Positions 12,696 through 25,700 of a stretch of 64,000 nt of DNA are shown here, one piece after another. The notes below the pieces were generated by a model. It was not told the DNA's origin, did no database searches, and saw only the letters and a list, made by a program, of their open reading frames with translations. Every line of letters starts with the position of its first letter. Position 1 is the first letter of the stretch. The translations under genes and the position numbers were made by a program. The stretch is from Caprimulgus europaeus (lineage: Eukaryota > Chordata > Aves > Caprimulgiformes > Caprimulgidae), in NCBI GenBank assembly GCA_907165065.1, contig OU015528.1:45561515-45625514 (forward strand), read 5' to 3'.

Positions 12696-14279
12696 GCATA
12701 ATGGAAAGGCAAGAGAGATTAACTTTATGTTGTCTTTGCTTGTGGAAATATTTGTCAAGTCCCATTTCAAGGAGTCTTTTTAAATCTTCCTAATATTATG
12801 ACATTGAAGGAATACTTTCCTGTTGCATAAGCTGCAAGTGCTTCTAATAATTGCAAAGGAAGGTTTAAGAACCTCACCATTCAGGCCATGGCCACTCCCA
12901 GATGAATTGGAAACTTGCAGTTTTCCATGACAGTTACACATCTCCAGATGTTAGTGATTTGGAAGGACTTAGGATCCATTTAAAGCAAATAAGTCTGATA
13001 GTGCTTTAAAGAATTTCTCAATGACTGTTTACAACTTAAAATATTTCTTACGTTACTCCTGGATAAGAAATGAAATGATGGAGATTATATTATTTCTTAT
13101 AATTTTTAAGAAAGCTGTTGTACTCAAGAAGCCTGTAAAGAATATTTTTTTGTCAACATGTTTTCTGGCATGCAGAAATATTGACTCTTATGTTCAGATG
13201 TAAATTATTTTTCAGGATTACTTCCTGCCAAGTTTGATCAGAGAAGCGTCATTTCTACACCGAATTCAGTTCAGGTAAGTGGCTGTGGTTATGGTGCTGC
13301 CCAGTATATCGTCAAATTCTGCAACATGTTCTAGTATGTGGCACTGCAGGATGACACCTTGAAAAACTCGCAATCGTACCTATCCTGAACCACAGCCCCT
13401 TACTAAAAATAAAATTTAAAATTAAATGGAAGGAACAAACCACATTAAGATTCTAGAAGTATGGAAAAACATCTGCTTTCTATGCTATTTTCTCTAACTA
13501 TTTGACAAAACTATAGGCTACCCCATTTCTACAGTAAATTTTATATAGATTGCTTTTCTCTCTGATTAGTCATTCTGCCTGTAAGTTTTTGAAAAGCCAA
13601 AGAGGATATAAAAAGAAATTGACTCCAGATCACTTACCACAACTATCTTGTTGGATTTCCATCTGGTGAAGGTGAGTAAAGTAAATATTTGTAAAGGATT
13701 ACATTTGGCTATTCCCAAAGAAAGATAGGAAAACTCTATATATGCTCCTTTTAGTAAAAATGTGTAGAATTAAAAGCGGGATTTTTTCTAGCTAGCAAGA
13801 AAATTGAACAAATAAACTGATTATATCAAGGTGGAGTTGTTAATCTGTGCAATGATAGGAAAACCAGAAAAAATTGCTAAACTTTTTATTTTAACAGATA
13901 ATGATGAAGCACTACAAACACAATAAACATTTTACTATAAAAGAGGACAGTATGTACAAAAATATATTTTTAGAATTTATTTAAACCTAAAAGGGTGAAT
14001 AAAATCTTTCTTCTAACAATGTTCATGAAGTTCATATGATTTATTTAAAAAGGAAAAAACTAATATGCCACAAAGAAGGCAGAGAAACAAAGATAAGCTC
14101 TCTAAATTAAATATGAAAAAATCCTGATTGAAAGTCATGTTATGAAATTAATCATCAAAAGTTTATAAAAGCTCCAGATTGTATCCTGACATTTTCTAGT
14201 TTGATGAGACTTCATCAGTCAAGACACAAGACATGCTGGTACCCACGAGGAAATGAAGCCACAAGTGACTTCTTGGATT

Positions 14280-14296
14280 GCCATCTAGTGGTGGCA
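14280..14296 (+). promoter_or_regulatory. Possible CTCF-binding motif
   Basis: GCCATCTAGTGGTGGCA fits the CTCF core (GCCCCCTAGTGG-like) at about 10 of 12 core positions. It lies between the ANKS1B promoter and the BLTP3B 3' end. Motif evidence only. Confidence 0.35.
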
Positions 14297-17200
14297 CGGG
14301 GAGGAGAGCCCTGTTCACCATGTTTAAAAGGAAAAAGACTGAAAAATTCATAATTCCGAGAACTAGTTAAGCAGTGTTTTTCTTATTAGTAAAACATTTA
14401 CCATCATAGACTTCAATATGATAATTTTCACTGCAAAAGTATTTTCCAGTGTTCAAAACCCTCAACATTCACTAGAACAATATTACATTGTGATAAAACT
14501 ATTTATGACAGTTGCACCTTCCGGGGTAATGGCATACTGAGATTTGCAGACAATGGGAAGACATCCAGATTTGTTCCACAGCTAAGCTGCTTAGAGACTT
14601 ACTCTTTATTGCACACGGACTGGCTCAGACTACCACCTCTGAAGTGTTCATTTGCGCATATGCCTCTGTCAAATGTTTAAAATACTGACCAATTACCTAA
14701 CAAATCAAATCGTGCTGTTTTCAAACATACTCTAACCTAGAACTACATTAGCCACTTCATGCATTATGCTTCCCACACTATCAGTTTACTCTCACAGAAG
14801 ATACAGCGTTAGTCCTTATCTCATACACCTTCCAAAGCAATAAGCATTTCCAATGGTTTCTTACCTAGTTGTGATGCAGCTTATTTTTACTTCCAAAAGG
14901 ATGCCCTCAGAAATTCTTAGACAACATAGGATTTAATACTGAGATTACATGGGGAAAGCCTTATGAAATACATACACTCCACTTTTGCTCATATTAAAAT
15001 ATGCGATGGCAACAAAAATAAAGGCAGAAGATAGCAAAGAAATAACAAAATGCAGATACTTTAATGTAACTGATTGGGCGATGACAGACAAAACCAAAAT
15101 TACATTTTAAGAGTTAATATTTACCCATTTAAGTAGCTGGCAATGGGAAACATTAACCTCTTTGGGATGCAGAAGTATCCCCTTATTTTGGGAGACAACA
15201 CAGGCTATCAAGAGTTTAGTTGTCTTTTGAAGATTTATTTCCTATTTTCAGCTGGAAAGTAACGTGATGCATGAAAGACATTCTATAATATTTGAGAAGC
15301 CGGAAGTTGCAACTATCTTTTTAAAATACTAATTTTAGTGTGTTCCAAAAATACCTTTCATAATTAAAATTGTTCTGATTTTTAAAATCCAAAATACACA
15401 ATAGCCAATAAGAAGATTTTAATTAGTAACCAGACAATTCAAAGATATGTCTAACCCTTCCTTTCACTCATGAATTAGTTTAAGCTGCTTGAAACTTGTA
15501 TAAATCCATAATTACTTCACTGCAGTGACAGCAGATTTGGTGCGCTACATGCAATGAGGAGACCATCAAATCTAAATAATTCACTAAAACAAATTTCAAA
15601 GAGAAAATAATTTTAGAAATGTGAGGTTTTAAAGTTTTTATATAAGAATGCTAAAAAATACATGGAACTGTAACTACGCTGCTTCTATTTACTATTAATC
15701 CCAAGATTTAGGCTTTTTCTTAATTTGGTTGAGAAGCAGAGCTTTGTTCCTCCAGCACATGACCACTATTTCTAGCCTTTCAGTACACATTTTTGGCATC
15801 CCTTAATACTGATTAACATAATCTTTGTGCTGCTCATGCTTTCAGATTCCACGCTCTTGATAAATAACACAAAATCAGGAGGTCCACTACTACAAAACCG
15901 AATAGAGTGCAGCTCAGTGCAGATCCCCACGTTTGCCTTGGTCCTTTAGAGATGTGCTTCAGCACCACAAAACCTTCTGCTAGGTTCACACTGACAGGTC
16001 TCTTCACTGAGGCAGAGGAAATAGGGCTGCTATTCAAAAGACAGCAAGAGCAAAGTGGCATGGGTTGGAAGCAGGGGGAGGGGGCAAAGATAAGGTTGTG
16101 TTGCAGGGCTGTAAAAAAATTCCTTTCCCTACTGGGAGGGATGAATTAGTGGATTTCACAGCAAGTACCCACAACTTCATTCCTACTTAACATATTAGCA
16201 AGGTCATTTTCTGTTCTTATAATAGATCAAAAGACATTGATTTATATCAACAACTGAACTGGAATCTGAAGTACTCTCTAAAATGTGCAGATAGCAACAG
16301 TGAGCTGAAAATCTACTTCAAGCATTTTGTGACGAATGTTTTAAGAACTAGATCGATACAAGCACTTTTTTTTTTTTAATATAGAAACCATTTTTTCCGT
16401 CATGACTTACCTGAAATCTGGTCACTGCAAGAAGTTTGCTTTTGCAATACATTTACACTTTTTGTATTCTTGGAATTGTACGTGCTTGATAAAGTCTTTC
16501 CCTTTATTATCACATTCCTCTTATATTTATTATTAATTTATTATGAATAAAGGTAACCATTATCATGTCAGACTTAGGAAGTGTTCTGTAGCTAGCAATT
16601 GTCCTTTAGAGATCAATTATGATCCCAGTTTAAGACTCCAAGTCAGTTCCTAGGGGAGACAGTGTAAAAACAGACACAGCTGATGGGACCAGGAAATAAA
16701 GTTCCCTCCCAGCCAACAACATGGTCCCCTGTGCCAACAGCCATGGTGGGTTTATTTCGGGGACTGCAACACCTACTGTGGTGAAGCTGGAGCAGGGACA
16801 TCAGAGAGGCATGATCGCTACGAAGCTGCCTCTCCCACAGGCCTTTTGTAATTAATTCTGTAAGGCCACATAATTTTGATTTAAAATTGGTGCTTACCAA
16901 TGTTAGAGTTAACTGTAAGAACTGGAACAGTGCATGCCAGAATTATTCAATGGCCTAGCCTAGGAAAGGGCATAGCCTCTTCACAGTGAACTAACTTGGA
17001 AGCTTTATTAGACATTAAAGTAGTATTTCTAAATAAGATGAATGAGTGTTAAGCTAATCTGTAGACCAGTTTCAATTTCCACAGAAAATGTAAAATAAAA
17101 ATTGGTAACAGTTTGCCTGCGAGATTTCGAGTCAGTTTTCTGTATATATGGGAGTTCTCCAAACTATGTTCCATTTAGTTCTTTGCAGAATAAAAGTGGT

Positions 17201-18011
17201 GCTTCATTCAAGAGGCTTTACTGATGGTACACATTTCATATCTAGGATTTAAGGAGGTTATGAACACTGGCAGAGCCCTGAAAATGCACTAAGCTTTATT
17301 TAATCTGTGGCCTTTAGTCACTATTTTTAGTATAACCTGTTAAGGCTGTTTAACTTTGCTCTTTCAAACATTAATAAACTCTTTCTCTGCATTTTTTCAA
17401 TAGCAAAACTCATTTCAGAGTGCCACAGTACTACCACTCTTGGTGATGCCAAGTCCACAACCAAGCACAGCCATCTCTTCTGAACTGTCCACAGATGATG
17501 CTCATTACTGCAAAACTGGCATGAAGTAGAAATGTATTCAGCTATAATGAAGTGCAAGAAAGTGATATCCTGAATTTCAACATCTTTACTGAGAAGAGCT
17601 GGTGTGAGTTGTTGCTTTGGGTTTGGTTTGTGTTTAGTTTCTTGTCAAAAAAACAACAAAAAAGGCAGGTACTAGCTTGTGCAGTAATATGGACATTTGA
17701 TATTGCTGTTTATTTATTTTTAAAAATTAAACAATTCTGAATGTATTATTCCAACAACATGCTACTAAGCAGTCTATACATTCCCTTCTTCGTAATAATT
17801 CTAACTAGATGTTGGCAGGCATAAACCACGTAAGAATTACTGACTTGAATAGTACCAATAAGAATTAAACCAGTTGAGAAGAACTCCTCCCCTGAATCTG
17901 ACATCATATTTGTGTGAAATTGGTCTACCTATATTTAATACTGTTGTCTTAAATACCTTTTGAAATATAAATATTTAGTTTCTCTATTAGAAACAGTTGT
18001 GTGTATATTTT

Positions 18012-18039
18012 TTCATCTTATTCAGAATAATAAGATGAA
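18012..18039. repeat. Short inverted repeat, 11-bp arms
   Basis: TTCATCTTATT is followed by a 6-nt loop and an exact reverse complement. The arms are AT-rich and the site is intergenic. No function is apparent. Confidence 0.85.
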
Positions 18040-19244
18040 CATTTCCATGGGCATTAAAGGGAGTTTCAACTAGGGTTTTGTAAGGCAGGCTTTAAAATAG
18101 TGCCTGAACCAGTTTTTCTACAGAGTTCTTGATTAAAATCTACATACTTTCAATAACTGTCTTCAGCAGGGTAAATTATGTGTCCTCCAAAAAGTTTTAA
18201 TGAAAATTATTTTAATTAAAACTAGTTTGACATCCTGAATATGCAAAGTCAAACCACAGGATACTAAATACTTTCCGAGATTTCACTGCATATCTACAAA
18301 CAAAACTTCCCTCAAACATCCCATGGAGCAGAAACAATTGTGGTAGCAATTAAAAGATTTTCAGTTGTCAGATTCAAGGTCACTAGTTAAGTCATTCAGT
18401 CATTTTTACTTCTAGCAAAAACAATCTCTTACAGGCATGTATGTTTTTCTATGTTGTTTTCTAAATTATTTAAAAGCACACTCTTATATTCTCTAATTTA
18501 CAGTGTTGTGCTTTTTATTTATTAATTTGTACCAGTTTTTAGCTGAAAATTATTGTTCAATTTGTACAAGTCACCCATGATTTAAACTGTGTAATTACAT
18601 TTCATGTAATCTCACAATTTCATTGGGTAATTAAATGATTCTCTACAACTTTTTTTATCAAAAAAAGTAATATACAATTAATGAATCCCTGTAGGATTCT
18701 GCCCCCCCTTCCCCCAGCATCCCCAAGCATCGACATTACATATATAAATACACTGGACTAAATCCTTGGGCATGTCTGACGACTTTTGCAGAAATCAGAC
18801 ATGCATGCAAAAATGCTCGAAGCTCACCTTTCACATAGGGCTGGATCCTATTGCAGGGCTATATCCTCATCACAGAGAGAGGAGGGGAAAAAGTGTGAAT
18901 GTCTAAATTACACCAGCTGTACAGATAGCAGTGGACCTTCACGTGGAAGGAAAGCCCAATTGTATGCCCTCTTACTTAAATTCTCCAGCATTTACTGTGG
19001 TATTTTAGGAGTGCATATGGACAGGGTATATGGAACTCTATAGCACCAGAGGACTATTCTTAAAATCCTCTCTGGGCAAATTACACTGAATTTAGGACCA
19101 GTTTAGGGCTGGTATTTTAATTTTCACTAACTATACTATTCTACGAGTATCTAGCCCATATCATCATAGTGCAAATGTAACCTCCTGTAAAGATACCTTC
19201 TGGTATTAATAAAACAACATAATCTTAACAAACAGAGCTACAGT

Positions 19245-19628
19245 TTGTTAATGAGGCGTGGTACATTTTATTCAGTTATGCACCTAGGCACCTTCTTTCA
19301 TTGCTGAGCCATCCAGTTTTCAGAAAACATTTTAAAAATAACATCTCCTTTGATAATATTAAAAGTAGATTATATGATTTTTTTTCTTTAGTAAATTAAT
19401 AAAGTACAGTATAAACCGATTTTTTCCAAAGTCATTTCAGTTTAAAATGGGCTGGAAAAGTTACAATGTTTAACAATAATTTTGCAATAGTAACTAGTTC
19501 ACAAACATTTTGCTTGTAATGAGAAAACTGTAACAAAAAAATGTCTTCAGTGACTTATAAAAAGTATCTGAGATGCCACCATCACCTGAAGTTTTGTTGA
19601 TGATGCCTTGTACCAACAGAACACTGTC
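19245..19628 (-). other. BLTP3B: BLTP3B 3' UTR (probable extent)
   Basis: Sequence after the BLTP3B stop codon on the minus strand. The first good poly(A) signal is AATAAA at 19272-19267, with a U/G-containing stretch after it, giving a 3' UTR of about 380 nt. Other AATAAA copies occur further down, near 18.5 kb, so a longer form is possible. Confidence 0.5.
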
Positions 19629-19754
19629 CTACTGATGATCAACATTCATCTTCTTGATACGATGAAGCAGGGCATCTTTCTCCATTTGGACCTCAGCAAG
19701 AGCCATTTTGGCTTTGGCTAGTTCCTGTTTGAGACATTCATTTTCTTCAATAAG
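19629..19754 (-). CDS. BLTP3B: BLTP3B exon 21 (last coding exon, coiled coil)
   Basis: Encodes 41 residues (about 1414-1454) and a TAG stop at 19631-19629. The peptide starts [20 protein letters not shown] and continues with a heptad pattern of Leu and Met, predicting a short C-terminal coiled coil. It matches the human end except for the last few residues. Acceptor TTTCAG at 19755. Confidence 0.96.
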   Translation of the reverse strand, partial: LIEENECLKQELAKAKMALAEVQMEKDALLHRIKKMNVDHQ

Positions 19755-22700
19755 CTGAAATGATCAGGTTAGAAAAGAGCATTATTAGTACTCCTGCATA
19801 CTGTCAAATTTTTCCAATAGAGTAACTTTTAAAACATCATATGCTCACATTCATTGCCGAGCGCAGGTTCGTTAGGGCTGAGTCAATTGCAACTGGTTCC
19901 CAGTCAGTGAGTGCAGAACATGGATTGATGCAGTTAGCTTGAAGCTAGTTAGCAAGCATAGCTTGAAAGGCAAGATACCCAGTGTTTTAGCTACACCATT
20001 TCCATTCAGGAGTGCAGCAGAAATGACACAAGGTTCTGATCTCCAGGAATGGATTCTTACCCAGCGGAAAAAACAGCCAAACTAGTGTGTGAGTTCTGTC
20101 ACCATCAAGTGAAAACCTATGTACGACTGACAGATTAGTAGCAAGGGTCTGCGTTAACAGTCTAGGCCTTTGTCTTTGGCAGCTGTGTTGTACAGGGACG
20201 AGGGAGATGGGGAGAAGGAGGAACTTGCTCCCTCATAAACTCCCTCCGGTGTAAAGAAGAGTTAGTCTGCAGTGTATTATTACCCTATTTAGACAGTAGT
20301 ATTAAATTTATTTTGCATGCCTAATACTGAACCGTAGTAAAATATCCAGAATTCATATTTTTGATCTCAAGCAGATTTCTAAACAGAAGTAACCCCAGAT
20401 AATCTAACAATTATTACGATTAATTACTGTAACATAATTTTGAGGGGGGGGAGGAGTGGGTGGGAAGTCAAAAGGAATTAATTCTTAATACCTCATTTTT
20501 AAGGAAGTCAGATGAATCCCTTGATTTAGATGGTCTGGGAATTTGACAAGTAGTCTGCGTGGCTTGGTCCTGTGTCTTATGTCCAACAGTTCCAGTTGCT
20601 TTCTGCAACGCACTACTTGAATTCTTCATTGTTGACACATCATTTACTCTTTGATTGTCTGTATCACAGAAAGATACTTCAGAGTAGTGCTTGGGGTTTT
20701 TTGTCTTTTTTTTTTTAATTTTAAAGTTTCATTCTCATCAGTACAAAATTGAAACAACCTAAATAAATATACTTGTAATATGAAATACAGTTACATTTAC
20801 CTCCCAAAATAAAATTTAAGAATAAAAAAAATTAAAATTCATATACCTCTTTGGAGGAAAAGAGAAAGGAAAGGAGGCATAAGAAAAAGCAATAGGTAGC
20901 TTAGAGCATGAAGAAAATTTTCAAATTTTTATACTGCCCAATATCATCACCACAAAATATGCATTCTGAACAATTATAAGTTTGAGAACTATTAATATTA
21001 CTGTTAATATAATGTCTCCAGGTATGAATCCTGAAGACTGCATTTACATTTGAAAACACAGCGAGATAAACCTGCAGGATCAAATAACTTAAATGACTTG
21101 ACATTGAAGAAACTTTGTAGCATTTATAACTAAAATGCACTCTAACATCTATTAAAATATACTGCTGTACACCAAGGGAAAAATGAGGGTCATGATTCTC
21201 AGTAGTCTAAAAAATACTTCAGGTTTTGTTGTTGTGGTTTTTTGGGGTTTTTTTAAACATTTCCCTCCAAACAAGTTTTCTGTTCATTACCTCCTCCGCC
21301 CACCACATACACATTAGGACTCAAAAATATAGCACTGAAGATACAAAAATCACTGCAGTGCAGGCAGCATTTGACTTATGCCTTTGAAGTCACTGTACCT
21401 GAGGCATTCACGGTAAGAGTATTGGTCAAAGCACTTCAGCAAAAAGGGAAAAAAAATGAGCTGAAAACAACCTTAAAACTATGTATTTTCTCACAAAATT
21501 ACTATTTCTTCCGATGTTTAGTATAAAAAGATGACCAAAATTAACTGAACATCTTTAAACACCCAAACAATGTATTAGATAATGTGGAGAAATTAAAATA
21601 CAAGGAAATCGTGCCACAGCATACCTCTGAGAAGTCTGGTCCATCTTTGCTGTTACCTTCCCATTAGGCAGGTGAAGAGGGCTCTGCAGCCTGCTCTTCT
21701 TCAAGTCATGTAATAAACAGCATATTGTTGGAGTAATATATTCAGGACCTGGAAGAAGGGTGGACACACCCTCTGCAATTTTGTCAACAATACCAAATCA
21801 AAGGGTAAGCGACTGATGCACTGAGAGGCAAGGCTGTTTTTCAGAGGAACCTGGAGAGGCTGGAGAAATGGGATGGGCTGACTAGAGCCTCATGAAGTTC
21901 AGCTGAAGCCAGTGTAAAGTCCTGCAGCCAGGAGTAAATAACTTCTTGCTCCACTACACGTTGGGGACCAACTGGGCAGAGAACAACACTGCAGGAAATC
22001 ACTTGTAGGCCTTGGTCAACAAGATGATTTATCATGAGTCAGCAGTGAGCTCTCAGCAAAGACAAGCCACATAAAGGCTGTACTTGCAAGAATGTAGCTA
22101 GCAAGATGAGAGAAATTATTATTCCCCTATACACACCATCAGTAAGACCATTATCTGGAATACTAGATTCAGTTTTGGATTCCTCAGTGTGAGAAAGATA
22201 CTGACAGCAGAGGACTGCCAAGATAATCATGGCCAAGAGCATATGATGTTCTATTTAGTACCTTTATCGATGATCTGGATGAGGGGATCGAGTGCACCTA
22301 AAGCAAATTTGCAGATGACACCAAGTTGGGTGGGAGTGTTGATCTGCTTGAGGGTAGGAAGGCTCCACAGAGGGATCTGGACAGGCTGGGTCGATGGGCC
22401 CAGGCCAATTGTATGAGGTTCAACAAGGCCAAGTCCCAGGTCCTGCACTTGGGTCACAACAACCCCATGCAATGCTACAGGCCTGGGGAAGAGTGGCTGA
22501 AAAGCTGCCAGGCAGAAAAGGACCTGGGGGTGCTGGTCAACAGCCAGCTGAATATGAGCCAGCAGTGTGGCCAGGTGGCCAAGAAGGCCAATAGCATCCT
22601 GGCCTGTATCAGAAACAGTGTGGCCAGCAGGAGTAGGGAAGCAATCGTCCCCCCTGTACTCAGCACTGGTGAGGCCACACCTTGAGTACTGTTTTCAGTT

Positions 22701-25700
22701 TTGGGCCCCTCACTCCAAGAAAGGCACTGAGGTGCTGGAGCGTGTCCAAGGAAGGCAATGAAGCTGGTGAAGGGTCTAGAGAACAATGCCTATGAGGAGC
22801 AGCTGAGCGAACTGGAATTGTTTAGTCTGGAGAAAAGGAGGCTGAGGGGAGACCTTATCACTCTCTGTAACTACGTGAAAAGAGGTCATAGTGAGGTTGG
22901 TATCAGTCTCTTCTCCCAAGTAACAAGTGATAGGACAAAAGGAAATGGCCTCAACCTGCGCCAGGGGAGGTTTAGGTTGGATATTAGGAAAAATTTCTTC
23001 ACTGAAAGCATTGTCAAGCATTGGAAGAGGCCACCCACTGAAGTGGTTGAGTCACCATCCCTGGAGGTATTTAAAAGACGTGTAGATTTGGTGCTTCGGG
23101 ACATGGTTTAGCGGCAGACTTGTCAGTACTAGGTTGACGGTTGGACTCAATGATCTTAAAGGTCTCTATCAACCCAAACAATTCTATGATTGCACGTACA
23201 AATGAGAGGCTCAGAGGGATACACTTGTCAAATCTGAAGACAGGAAGGCTATGGGGTGCTTAATAATGCCACCTTTGCCTACCTAGTGGAAGGGTATAGA
23301 GAAGATGGACCAGACTTCACTGAGGTGGCTGGGAAGTGCTCAGACTACTCTGTCTTGAAGTGGCAGGACAGGAAGCAATAGACACAAGCTGTAACAAAGG
23401 AAATTCCAATTAGACATTACCAAAAGAGTTAACCAAAAGGATGGTCAAACACTGCGACAGATTATAGAGAGCAGGTTGTGGGATTGCATTTTTGATGCTC
23501 AAAACTTGACTGGACGGGACACTGAGCAACTTGATCTAATCTGCCCCTGCTTTGAGAAAAGAGTAGGACTAGATGACCTCTAAAGGCTTCTCTATGATTA
23601 CTCTATGATTCTCTGACAAATCTGTGAAAAACAGTAAAGTTTCAGCTCTAAATGTATTGCCTTGTTACAAGTATTTAGTATTTGTCCATACATGTAGAAA
23701 AAAAAAAAATGTAAAGTGTATATATTTTTCAGGAACAGTATGAAGTTAAATCACTGTTCAAAATACAAGTCTCAGTGCAATCCCAGACATGAGCTGCCAG
23801 GACACCACTGTAATATATGAAATTGAAAACTGCTACTTGTACTTTTCAAATAGGCTTTTGTTTGACAATAGTCTCTATCATGATCTGTAACACAAAATCA
23901 CAAAGACAACAGGTAACAACTTTGGTAATCTGTAAAGAAAGGGAATATTTTTGTTTGGTTTGGTTGTCAATCGAAAGAACCTCAGATTTAACATGACAAA
24001 GTGATATGCACTCATGAAGCATATCCTGATGAATTATACACAAATTTTTATTTCTCTCAGACTGATTCAGCTGTGGGTCGTTATCACAGCCAACACACTA
24101 TTCAAAAAGGTAATTTTCCTCAGTTATCTTTTTATTTTCGTTATTAGCCACATGTCTGCACTAAGGAAAATAACAGTAATAATAGTAAATACATTATAAT
24201 ATTGAGATATCAAGGTGCAGGAACATACAAACCTCTAATGAGAAAAGACCCATCATCATTTCTTTCTATCCAAAGTATGTCAATATGTAGTTTTATGGGT
24301 ACCAGCTCAGATGCCTTGAGATTTTCATGTGGACTGTCATCCTAAAAGAAATACAAGTATTCAAAAACGAGTTTATCAGGAAATCAAAATAGCTAATTAA
24401 AATGTTCAATTAAACATAAATGGATTTAATGAAACTTGAAAGGGAACATTTCAGAGTAGAATTTTCTAGTGGGATCTCCACTAAGCTTTTGCTCCATTTT
24501 TTTTTCCCAGGGATCATATTAAAGGTCCAAATCTATCTCTGGAATAAGTCTGCTGAACTCAATATATACAGTCTGACTAAAATACTTCAAAGTATTTTTA
24601 CAGACATCTCAATAGAATTATATCCCAACTGCAGACATTCTTTAGCTCAGGAGCTCTCAGAGTCACAGATAAGAAGCCTGCACTATATAGTATCAGTTTT
24701 TCCCTTGAACTATTTAAAGATTGAATGGGTACAGCTATCATTGCTGAGTGAATTTTGTCTTTTTAGAATTCAGTTTGGGATGACACCAGCTGCAGTTCAG
24801 TTACACTACTATACTCAACAGGAGAGAAACTTCACAAATTACTTCTTTTGCAGTCTCCCCAGGAAGAATTTATAGTTCATTATCCCTGTCAAGCAGAATA
24901 ACGCAGCCAGTATCATCAGAAACTATACATTTCAGCATTAAGCATATAGCAAGAAAGCTGTTGAGCTATAAGTGCCAAAGTTTATTGAAACAGCACTGAG
25001 ATTGCAGCAGAAAACGTAAAAAAAAAACCAAACCAAAAAACCCTTTCTTAAATTCTTCCCCTCACCTCCATGAAACACACCACATGGTCTCATGCAAAAG
25101 AAACAGAATGTACTGCACTGAATAGGCAATGCAGTATAAATCTGAACCATATCCTCTTGCTCATTATTACCTAACAACTCTACAGAAATTAATCATCTGT
25201 ATGTCAAATCCACAGTTTGTAAACCAACATGAGTAACTTCACTGACTTGTGTGCACTGCTGAGCGAGCACTTCAGTGCTTTCACTGCCAAGCACTCTTAT
25301 TGCTAGTTTATTAATGTATATTGCCCACCTCAAACAGCTGCTTTCTCAAGAACACTTTGCTTAAATCTGCCTTCTTGCCAACAAACCAGCACAATCCTGT
25401 TTTTAAGAATTAAATTACTATATGTTAAGACTTTAATTTTTGCATTGGGGCATTCACTTTTGTAATACATTGAAATCTTAAGAACAGATCCATGGTTTTT
25501 ACAGAAAGTGCTTGTGCTACTTCTGTAGTAGAAGTGTCCCTAAGGCAGTGCCTAAAGATCCTCAGGGAATGGAAAAGCTGCAACACGGAGGGAAGGAATA
25601 CTGATGCACTTTGAGTACAATACTGTGGAGGTAACAATTGCCCTTCCAGTCAAGAATGATTGAAGTAGAATCAAGGCCTTAGCCCCATATGCAGAACTGG

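Larger units (their letters stand above)
9831..19240. other. Intergenic, between ANKS1B promoter and BLTP3B 3' end
   Basis: AT-rich sequence with no recognised exon or RNA gene. It contains a CR1 tail, a poly-T tract, a CTCF-like motif and a short inverted repeat, each listed separately. Short open frames are scattered on both strands and show no family resemblance. Confidence 0.6.
20659..24232 (-). other. BLTP3B: BLTP3B intron 19, with CR1 insertions
   Basis: 3.6-kb intron. Its middle third is the nested CR1 pair at 21.74-23.62 kb. The rest is AT-rich with no recognised feature. Confidence 0.85.

Noticed and set aside
22326..23111. Open frames of about 118 codons that could be taken for host genes
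   Set aside because: They are CR1 ORF2 reverse-transcriptase remnants.
24420..24875. 151-codon plus-strand open frame in BLTP3B intron 18
   Set aside because: Phe/Leu/Ile-rich AT-type composition, no recognisable domain, and antisense inside an intron.
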